Notes under the pieces: generated by a model | Seen by the model: only the letters and a program-made list of their open reading frames with translations | The model's database searches: none | Told to the model about the DNA's origin: nothing | Shown: positions 57,662-64,000 of the stretch, piece by piece | How positions within the stretch are numbered: position 1 is the stretch's first letter | How the letters are laid out: the number at the start of each line of letters is the position of its first letter | From: CAWBNS01 sp964445105 | GTDB taxonomy: Bacteria; Chlamydiota; Chlamydiia; Chlamydiales; JAJFMA01 | Assembly: GCA_964445105.1 (NCBI GenBank) | Contig: CAYUJS010000003.1 | Span: 14,426 to 78,425, forward strand | Direction of reading: 5' to 3' | Length of the DNA stretch: 64,000 nucleotides | Made by a program: the position numbers and the translations under genes

Positions 57662-59305
57662 ATGTTCAAGCACCAGTCCATAAGTTTCCACCTAGTGGCC
57701 TTTACCTCGGCCCTTTCTTTTTTTATCTTGCTATTGGGGGGGCTGGGGCTAACCAATTCTGCGAGGACCTCGGAAGCTCTGTCTCATTTTTATGGCGACA
57801 TGGTGCAGTCTGTGCGCAAGCTGCAGACAATCCACGACATTTACGAAGGAGTGGTGCGCGCATCGGTACATCGCTTGCTGACGAATACAGCTACGGGTGA
57901 CGCGGTGTCCAAGGCTGTGGATGAGGCTGTCGCCAGTAGCTCAGCACACTGGCGCGCCTATTCTGACCAGGAGCGCACGCACGGCGCCGGTAATCGGCAG
58001 ATGCTCAACCACGAATTTGAAAATGCCATAGATGCCGTCAATATTTCTTGGCTTACATTGACGGACCTACTCAAGGCCGCCGACACGGATAAAACACGCA
58101 GGTATATCTTTGAGGACTTCTACCCTAAAATGGATGCCTTAGGGCGCCGTAGTTCTCAGCTTATGAACCGTTGGATGGATCAGCTTGAAAAGGACCGACA
58201 GCTAGCTTTAAGGGGTGCAGAGCTCGCACGGCGCGAGGTGACTATCGCTCTATTCCTTGGGCTTTTGGCGGCGGCTGTGCTGGGAAGTGTGGTGGTGGCG
58301 CGCGTGCAGCGCGCGATCGATCTTTTGGCCCAAGAAATCGCAAAGATTCAGGCAGTAAGGGGCAATTTTACGCAGCGGATTCCTCTAGAGGGAAAAGAAG
58401 AGACAAACGTCGTTTCTTTACGGTTTAACAGCTTCTTAGATACCATCTTAGGATCACTGCGCAGGGTTAAGATCTCTGCGCTATCGGTGGCTACAGCCAT
58501 GCCGCAAATCATAGCTTATGCCAGAGACATGGCACAGCGTGTTCGTGAATTTGGCCGTTTTACGACCGAGGCGGGCGCGACGGCTAACGAAATTTCGGCT
58601 ACTTCGCAGGAACTGGTTAAACTGATGGCCGACGTATCAGAGACAGCGACGAAAACGGCAGGGTTAGCGGCTTTGGGCCAGACTGAGCTAGTTAACCTGG
58701 AGAGCACCATGAGCCAAATGGAGGAGTCTTCCAGGCAAATTTCCAAGCGGTTGGCGGTCATCAGTGAAAAAGCTGCTAATATCACCACCGTGGTAACGAC
58801 CATCAACAAATTCGCGGACCAGACCAACCTACTTTCCCTGAACGCGTCGATCGAAGCCGAAAAAGCTGGTGAATATGGTCTTGGATTTGCGGTGGTGGCG
58901 CGCGAAATCCGCCGTTTAGCAGACCAGGTGGCCTTGGCTACGTTGGATATCGAGCAGATGGTAAAAGAGATGAAATCCGCCGTCTCTTCGGGTGTGACGG
59001 AGATGGATAAGTTTACCGATGAGGTGCGCAATGATGTGCGGGATGTTCGCAACATTGGCAGCCAGTTGACGCAAATCATCGCCCACGTACAGACGCTACT
59101 ACCATGCTTTGAATCAGTTCACGGAGCGGTACAGGCACAGGCTGACGGCGCGCGCCAAATCAGCGATTCGATGGGTCAATTGGGTGGCGCCGTGGGCGAA
59201 GCTTCTCAGGTCTTAAAAGAAGCTTCCCTGGCCGTGATAGAACTAGATCGTTCGGCCAACGATTTGCAAAAAGAGGTTCTGGAGTACAAGTTAGACCTAT
59301 CTTAA
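57662..59305 (+). CDS. WspA-type methyl-accepting chemoreceptor
   Basis: It has 547 residues. TM1 (about residues 10-32) and TM2 (about 190-212) bracket a helical periplasmic sensor; a HAMP domain follows, then a long coiled coil. The kinase-control tip FADQTNLLSLNASIEAEKAGEYGLGFAVVAREIRRLADQ is the WspA variant, not the E. coli chemotaxis type. So are DIEQMVKEMKSAVSSGVTEMDKF and the C-terminal LTQIIAHVQTLLPCFESV. It has no C-terminal CheR pentapeptide. The ATG follows GAGAGGCTC. It heads a four-gene operon. It probably senses contact or an envelope state in the inner membrane. Confidence 0.93.
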   Translation: MFKHQSISFHLVAFTSALSFFILLLGGLGLTNSARTSEALSHFYGDMVQSVRKLQTIHDIYEGVVRASVHRLLTNTATGDAVSKAVDEAVASSSAHWRAYSDQERTHGAGNRQMLNHEFENAIDAVNISWLTLTDLLKAADTDKTRRYIFEDFYPKMDALGRRSSQLMNRWMDQLEKDRQLALRGAELARREVTIALFLGLLAAAVLGSVVVARVQRAIDLLAQEIAKIQAVRGNFTQRIPLEGKEETNVVSLRFNSFLDTILGSLRRVKISALSVATAMPQIIAYARDMAQRVREFGRFTTEAGATANEISATSQELVKLMADVSETATKTAGLAALGQTELVNLESTMSQMEESSRQISKRLAVISEKAANITTVVTTINKFADQTNLLSLNASIEAEKAGEYGLGFAVVAREIRRLADQVALATLDIEQMVKEMKSAVSSGVTEMDKFTDEVRNDVRDVRNIGSQLTQIIAHVQTLLPCFESVHGAVQAQADGARQISDSMGQLGGAVGEASQVLKEASLAVIELDRSANDLQKEVLEYKLDLS

Positions 59306-59319
59306 AGGTTGGGTGAGTC

Positions 59320-60231
59320 ATGTTAATGCTGCTATTCTGCGTAGGAGAAGAGCGTTACGCGTGCGACTGCGCGCAAGTCGTTGAAATTCTTCCGCAGTTA
59401 GCTGTTAGGTCGGTCATCGGCGCGCCGCCTTTTGTAATAGGGCTATTTGCTTACCGCGGACAGTCGGTCCCTTTGGTAGACTTTGCAGTCCTCACTAAAA
59501 GCGGGGCCAGCCATCAGCTTTCAACGACTCGTATCATCTTATTTCGCAAGGATCGAGCGGACGGCAAGACCTTATATCTGGGATTAATTGCCGATTATGT
59601 GACCGACACGATTAATTGTGACCCAACAGAGTTCAAAGAAATGGGCCCACAACCCACCGAAGTGAGTTTTTTAGTCGGCACATTAGTCAACGAGGAAGGC
59701 TCGGCGCACCTTTTGGCGGTTACTGTACTCTTTGAGCGCTTGGCAGAGCTCTACTTGGCCCCCGGCACAACACCCACATCTCCAATTCTGAATCCTGATC
59801 CCTCGCTAGGGGTAATCGTTTTCCGCGTTGGCCAAGAACATTTCGCGCTCTCTTCCAATGTAGTCGGACAGATCACAGAAAAAAAGCCCGTTCACCGTAT
59901 CCCCCATCAGTTTGGCAAGATCTTAAAAGGCATTGTAAGCATTCATGGCCAGCTGCGCCTATTTGTCTCTTTGGCGCATTTGCTCGATTTAGACGAAGCA
60001 GAGCCCCACGCGTTTCTTATGATTGAGAAAGAGGGAGAAGTTTGGGTGTTTGCCGTTAGCGAAGTTTACGGGCTGCATCGCTGCGATCTTGCAAGGCTGC
60101 AGGGTGTGTCTGTTAGTGCTGCCAAACCCGCTGTGAATTACCTCAAGGGATTTTTTTTCTGGGGCGACAAGACGGTGGGTTTGCTAGAAGAAGAACTTCT
60201 TTTTTTTGGTTTAAGGAGGGGCATTCTGTGA
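59320..60231 (+). CDS. tandem CheW protein, WspB-WspD-like fusion
   Basis: The protein has 303 residues and two CheW-like beta-barrel domains. The first (1-145) starts MLMLLFCVGEERYACDCAQVVEILPQL and has IGLFAYRGQSVPLVDFAVL, the WspB style. The second (about 160-300) has LGVIVFRVGQEHFALSSNVVGQITEKKPVHRIPHQFGKILKGIVSIHGQLRLFVSLAHLLDL, the WspD style. In Pseudomonas these are two genes, so a fusion is unusual. It couples the receptor to the kinase in the cytosol. The stop overlaps the cheA start (GTGA). Confidence 0.9.
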   Translation: MLMLLFCVGEERYACDCAQVVEILPQLAVRSVIGAPPFVIGLFAYRGQSVPLVDFAVLTKSGASHQLSTTRIILFRKDRADGKTLYLGLIADYVTDTINCDPTEFKEMGPQPTEVSFLVGTLVNEEGSAHLLAVTVLFERLAELYLAPGTTPTSPILNPDPSLGVIVFRVGQEHFALSSNVVGQITEKKPVHRIPHQFGKILKGIVSIHGQLRLFVSLAHLLDLDEAEPHAFLMIEKEGEVWVFAVSEVYGLHRCDLARLQGVSVSAAKPAVNYLKGFFFWGDKTVGLLEEELLFFGLRRGIL

Positions 60232-62492
60232 AAGGCGGCCCTAATGCTCCGAGCAAAGACTGGAGTGAGCACGACGAACCGCCTCTTACCGAGCGGCAGA
60301 TCAGGCATCTGTTTTTTACCGAGCTAGAAACACAAGTCCGTACACTTTCTGAAGGCTTGCTTGCCCTGGAGGTAAATTCGCACGATAGAGCGATGCTCGT
60401 CAGCCTCATGCGCGCTGCGCACTCTATCAAGGGCGCCGCGCGGCTTTTAGGGGTTCAGCAAATCGTACAGATCGCCCATGCGCTAGAGGGCAGCTTTACC
60501 TGTATAGAGAAGGTTCCGGGAGCCTTAGATTCTGCGTACATGGAGTTTATGCTAGCAGCGGTGGATCTGCTTGCCGCGCTGGTCAATGTAGGCTCTGACG
60601 AAATGAGCAGCTGGCTGGAGGTAAACCAGATACGCTTGAAAGAGGTCGCCACCGGCCTGTGCTACATGGCTGGAGGCACAGCCGAAGATACTGCAGTGCC
60701 AGCGCATAGCTCCAGTGAGGCTAAGCAAGCCCCCATCCTCGTTCGGGAAGAGAGAGTGCTGCGCGTGAACGCGGGCTACCTCACAGGTCTTATGGGGCTG
60801 GCCGGAGAGTTACTCGTCGAATCGCGCTGGTTGGATCCATTTTCCGATGCTTTGCTGCAGCTGAAGAGAAACCACCACGAGCTTACTAGTATTGTGGAGC
60901 TCTTTTGTGGAGCTGTGGACGAACACTGTTTGAGAGAAGAGGCCGCAGAACAGCTACTCCTCCTGCAGCAAAAAACGCACGCCTGCCGACACAGCCTCAC
61001 CACCCACCTGGAGCGGCTAGAGCTTTTTACTCGCCGCCATGCCTCTCTTTCCGATAGATTCTATCGTGAGATCATCACCAGCCGCATGTGCTCCTTCGGG
61101 GAAGGCATCGAAGGCCTCGCGCGCATGGTGCGCGACCTGGCCAAACAGCTTCACAAACAAGCGCGGCTTGAAGTTGTCGGTCGCTCCACCACCATCGACC
61201 GCGACATCCTCGACAAGCTCAAGGCCCCCTTGAATCAACTTTTGCGCAACGCGGTAGATCATGGCCTGGAGACAGTGGACGAACGGGTCGCTAAGGGCAA
61301 GAAACCAGAAGGAACAATCCGCCTGGAGGCGTGTCATCGCGGCGGAGCGCTTTGTATTACCGTCTCCGATGACGGTCGCGGGATCAACCTGGAGCAAGTG
61401 AAGCAACAGATCGTCCTGAAGAAGTTAATCGAGGCCGATATGGCGAGCCAACTTACCGAGCAGGAAGCGCTCGACTTTCTTTTCTTACCTGGCTTCAGTA
61501 CTGCCAACAAAATCACCGAACTCTCCGGGCGAGGCTTTGGCCTTGATATCGTGCAAACCATGGCCCAAGAAGTAGGCGGACAAGTACGCGTTAGCAATTC
61601 GCCCAATCAAGGAGCCGCCTTTCATCTCAAACTACCCCTCACGCTTTCTGTTTTGCGCGCTCTGCTCGTGGAGATTGTCGGTGAGCCCTATGCCTTCCCG
61701 CTAGCGCACATCGGAAGGGCTATGACCGTGAACCGCAGTCAAATCCGGGTCATCCAAGACCGCGAATATCTCAACATAGAGGGACAAAACATACGCCTAG
61801 TACAGGCTGATCAGCTATTCGGCTTGTCTAACGCCTCTAAACCCACCCAAGAGCTTTGTGTGGTTGTATTAAGCGAAAACATGATTCACTATGCTGTGGT
61901 AGTGGATAGATTTATCGGGGAAAAAGAACTCGTGGTGCAAGACCTGGATGCCCGACTTGGTAAAGTCCCTGCCATCAGCTGCGGTGCGTTCATGGAAGAT
62001 GGTTCGCCTACCCTGGTCATAGATGTGGGGGACATGGCGCGCTCCATCGATAAACTTTTCTCGGTGGGCCCGCTTGGCCAAATCTCCAGCGCCGGCGTGA
62101 AGTGTGAGAGCAAGCGGCAAAGAAAAAAGGTACTTATCGTCGACGACTCTGTTACCGTCCGCGAATTAGCGAGCCGTCTTCTTGAGCACCAAGGATACGA
62201 GGTTGAGGTGGCCGTCAACGGTGTCGATGGATGGAACAGCGTGCGGATTGGTGGCTACGACCTAGTCATTACTGATGTGGACATGCCGCGCATGAACGGC
62301 ATCGAGCTAGTGCGTTGTGTAAAGGGAGATCAGCGTTTAAAAGCCCTGCCCGTCATGATCGTTTCCTGCAAGGAACGTCACAACGACCACCTGCTCGGCG
62401 CGGAGGCTGGTGCCGCTGTTTATCTGGAGAAAAGCAGTTTTCACGACGGTCGATTTTTGGAAGCTGTAAAAAAAATGCTGGGGGAGGCTTAA
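60228..62492 (+). CDS. WspE-type hybrid CheA histidine kinase with receiver
   Basis: It has 754 residues. The N-terminal HPt domain carries AAHSIKGAARLLG with His65 as phosphoacceptor. The P3 helices (LRVNAGYLTGLMGLAGELLVESRW) precede the ATPase domain with LRNAVDHGLET (N box), SDDGRGINLE (G1) and LSGRGFGLDIVQTMAQE (G2). The P5 CheW-like domain follows (LTLSVLRALLVEIVGEPYAFPL). A receiver starts near residue 633, with Asp683 in YDLVITDVDMPRMNG. GTG start, with AGGAGGGG upstream. The hybrid receiver is the mark of WspE. Confidence 0.94.
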   Translation: MKGGPNAPSKDWSEHDEPPLTERQIRHLFFTELETQVRTLSEGLLALEVNSHDRAMLVSLMRAAHSIKGAARLLGVQQIVQIAHALEGSFTCIEKVPGALDSAYMEFMLAAVDLLAALVNVGSDEMSSWLEVNQIRLKEVATGLCYMAGGTAEDTAVPAHSSSEAKQAPILVREERVLRVNAGYLTGLMGLAGELLVESRWLDPFSDALLQLKRNHHELTSIVELFCGAVDEHCLREEAAEQLLLLQQKTHACRHSLTTHLERLELFTRRHASLSDRFYREIITSRMCSFGEGIEGLARMVRDLAKQLHKQARLEVVGRSTTIDRDILDKLKAPLNQLLRNAVDHGLETVDERVAKGKKPEGTIRLEACHRGGALCITVSDDGRGINLEQVKQQIVLKKLIEADMASQLTEQEALDFLFLPGFSTANKITELSGRGFGLDIVQTMAQEVGGQVRVSNSPNQGAAFHLKLPLTLSVLRALLVEIVGEPYAFPLAHIGRAMTVNRSQIRVIQDREYLNIEGQNIRLVQADQLFGLSNASKPTQELCVVVLSENMIHYAVVVDRFIGEKELVVQDLDARLGKVPAISCGAFMEDGSPTLVIDVGDMARSIDKLFSVGPLGQISSAGVKCESKRQRKKVLIVDDSVTVRELASRLLEHQGYEVEVAVNGVDGWNSVRIGGYDLVITDVDMPRMNGIELVRCVKGDQRLKALPVMIVSCKERHNDHLLGAEAGAAVYLEKSSFHDGRFLEAVKKMLGEA

Positions 62493-62498
62493 CAACAA

Positions 62499-63686
62499 GT
62501 GATCCTAAAAGCTTCCCTACAGCCTATCCGCGTACTGATGATCGATGATCAGAAATTTATTTTAGAAAGCGTGCGTCATATGCTTGCCGACCAGCCAGAC
62601 ATCGCCTTCTTTACCTGTCAAGATCCTGCCCAAGCGGTTCGCAAGGTCGAAGAAGTACATCCCACTGTGATTTTACAGGATCTGATGATGCCCGAGATTG
62701 ATGGTCTTGTTCTAGTGCGCTTCTTTCGCTCTAACCCAGCGACTAGGGAAGTGCCCATGATTGTCTTGTCATCCGAAGAGGAGCCCAGCATCAAAGCGCA
62801 AGCCTTCTCCCTTGGTGCTAATGACTACGTGGTAAAGCTTCCCGATAAACAAGAGCTTCTTGCCAGAATTCGCTACCACTCTAATGGCTACATCCGCCTA
62901 ATCGAGCGAAATGAGGCGTACCGCCTGCTGGAGGAGAGTCAATTAGCCCTCAAACATGAGCTAAACAAGGCCGCGGAATATGTCTGCTCCCTGCTGCCGC
63001 CTCCTTTAGATGACGCGTGCGTGACTACCGCTTGGAAATTTATCCCCTCAGCCCTACTAGGAGGCGATTCTTTTGGCTACTATTGGCTAGACGATCAGCA
63101 TTTTGCTATGCACCTGTTAGATGTCTGTGGGCATGGGGTGGGGGCTGCCCTCCTTTCGATTTCCGCTACTAATCTATTGCGCAGCCAGTCACTACCTAAT
63201 ACTGATTTTCACGACCCCGTAGCTGTGCTGCACGCTTTAAATGACACCTTCGACATGGAAAAACATAATGGCATGTACTTCACCATATGGTACGGTGTCT
63301 ATCAGCCCAAAACACGCAAGCTGCGCTTCGGCAGCGCCGGTCACCCTCCTGCTGTACTGCTGACAGGCGATTCAGCGCAGACCACGCAAATTGTGCAATT
63401 AAAAACCCCCGGCATGGTCATCGGAGGCATGTCTCACTCTCGCTTTAGCGCGGATGAGGTACAGCTTGGCCCCTACGCCAAAATGTTCGTGTTCAGCGAT
63501 GGTGTCTACGAGCTTCAAGACAGCACAGGCCCACGCCTGGAAATGGCAAACCTGATCCAAACCATGCACGCTGCGCAAGCTCATCTAGGTCAAGACCTGG
63601 ATGAGATCGTAGAGTTCTCCTCCGCCATCAACGAGTATCAGCCCTTCCCCGATGATTTCTCTGTCGTCAGCTTTAAATTCAAATAG
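62499..63686 (+). CDS. WspR-type receiver fused to a SpoIIE/PP2C phosphatase
   Basis: The 395-residue output protein has two domains. The receiver (1-125) has Asp61 in VILQDLMMPEIDG and the sequence style of WspR (NPATREVPMIVLSSEEEPSIKAQAFSLGANDYVVKLPD). A short helix (YRLLEESQLALKHELNKAAE) follows, then a PP2C-type serine phosphatase with LLGGDSFGYY, LDVCGHGVGAALLS, FSDGVYE and PDDFSVVSF, so the metal Asp residues are all there. There is no GGDEF motif. Kinase signalling would switch a phosphatase that acts on an anti-anti-sigma partner, an inference from RsbU-like enzymes. GTG start; the operon ends here. Confidence 0.93.
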   Translation: MILKASLQPIRVLMIDDQKFILESVRHMLADQPDIAFFTCQDPAQAVRKVEEVHPTVILQDLMMPEIDGLVLVRFFRSNPATREVPMIVLSSEEEPSIKAQAFSLGANDYVVKLPDKQELLARIRYHSNGYIRLIERNEAYRLLEESQLALKHELNKAAEYVCSLLPPPLDDACVTTAWKFIPSALLGGDSFGYYWLDDQHFAMHLLDVCGHGVGAALLSISATNLLRSQSLPNTDFHDPVAVLHALNDTFDMEKHNGMYFTIWYGVYQPKTRKLRFGSAGHPPAVLLTGDSAQTTQIVQLKTPGMVIGGMSHSRFSADEVQLGPYAKMFVFSDGVYELQDSTGPRLEMANLIQTMHAAQAHLGQDLDEIVEFSSAINEYQPFPDDFSVVSFKFK

Positions 63687-63870
63687 GCCAGTGGTGGGAT
63701 ACGGCTAAAATAAGCCTTGTAATCTCGAATAAGAGTGCTCGAATGCATTTGGTATGAGGTACAAAAGCAAGTTGACCCCTTTCTTCAGCGACAATGTTGT
63801 AAACAAGAACGGGAGCCAGCTTAAACGCTCCACGGATGATCCAGGGACAAGTTTTTTGTTCTTTCGTCAT
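63679..63870 (-). CDS. possible small protein, unknown
   Basis: ATG 63870 opens 63 codons on the minus strand, overlapping the end of the phosphatase gene by 8 bp. The peptide reads like a globular protein (APVLVYNIVAEERGQLAFVP) with no stop, but no ribosome binding site precedes it and no family is known. It could be a fragment of an older gene. Confidence 0.35.
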   Translation of the reverse strand: MTKEQKTCPWIIRGAFKLAPVLVYNIVAEERGQLAFVPHTKCIRALLFEITRLILAVSHHWPI

Positions 63871-63946
63871 TTCTAATTCAATAATCAGCCTCTAAAAAAA
63901 TCGTTTTTGAATTTTAATATATGCTAATCTGTCTGCTTCATAAACC

Positions 63947-64000
63947 ATGAGGCTACGCCAATGTCTAGTCCCCTTCTGCCGGGCCAGTTTTCTCTTTCTC
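63947..64000 (+). CDS. possible start of a gene cut by the window end
   Basis: ATG 63947 and ATG 63961 open two different frames that run to the edge. The AT-rich stretch before them (TTTTGAATTTTAATATATGCTAAT) is promoter-like. Neither frame can be assigned. Confidence 0.25.
   Translation, partial: MRLRQCLVPFCRASFLFL

Noticed and set aside
1..64000. CRISPR array or complete insertion sequence
   Set aside because: No regularly spaced repeats with unique spacers and no intact transposase gene were seen. The repeats present are the MITE-like family.

Overview
The window looks like chromosome of an environmental (amoeba-type) chlamydia, order Parachlamydiales in the broad sense. The phylum call rests on an omcA/omcB cysteine-rich envelope protein locus (42.6-44.9 kb), a short RodZ without a periplasmic domain, a chlamydial-type DnaA, the gene order rnpA/rpmH/rpmJ/rpsN, and xseA-xseB-dxs. 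A full-length aconitase argues against the animal-pathogen Chlamydiaceae, which lack that step. The species cannot be named from the sequence alone. Base composition looks roughly balanced, but I did not compute it.

Layout. 0-9.6 kb: end of an ABC exporter, aconitase, a secreted esterase, a persulfide dioxygenase-like/rhodanese protein, and two radical-SAM enzymes (rlmN, rimO). 9.7-22.8 kb: a hydrophobic unknown, a GxQxGxxN repeat surface protein, a lipoprotein, a DMT permease, MgtE, a patatin lipoprotein, and two ABC-F ATPases flanking a His/Cys-rich protein. 22.8-27.5 kb: a pseudouridine synthase, a ubiA/dprE2/dprE1 set that would make polyprenyl-phosphate arabinose, and Fe-S genes. 27.6-37.8 kb: dnaA, tRNA-Pro, an lgt with a large insertion, GNATs, a 743-residue glycosyltransferase-like protein, a decayed Rpn nuclease gene and an M48-like protease. 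37.8-46.1 kb: xseA-xseB-dxs-nadK, the omc locus and tsaD. 46.1-57.2 kb: a pseudokinase operon with a WecG/TagA enzyme, mnmM, a purine permease, Asp23/AmaP-like genes, small ribosomal genes with rnpA, and rodZ coupled to a DUF368 (PopT-type) carrier.

The most striking locus is 57.66-63.69 kb: a four-gene operon closely resembling the Pseudomonas Wsp surface-sensing pathway. It encodes a WspA-type receptor, a protein in which two CheW domains (WspB-like and WspD-like) are fused, and a WspE-type hybrid CheA kinase. The last gene encodes a WspR-type receiver whose output is a SpoIIE/PP2C phosphatase instead of a GGDEF cyclase. No CheR, CheB or CheY gene is present. I infer a contact or envelope sensor wired to partner-switching control instead of cyclic-di-GMP.

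A second theme is a family of about 150-bp elements with terminal inverted repeats (core CAGCTCCCGCTAAAA). Three full-length copies, one variant and several relics lie at gene borders. At two genes the repeat supplies the stop codon. A third noteworthy point is rnpA, which has no ATG, GTG or TTG that would give a full-length protein and appears to start at ATT. Operons appear tightly packed, with many ATGA, GTGA and TAATG overlaps.
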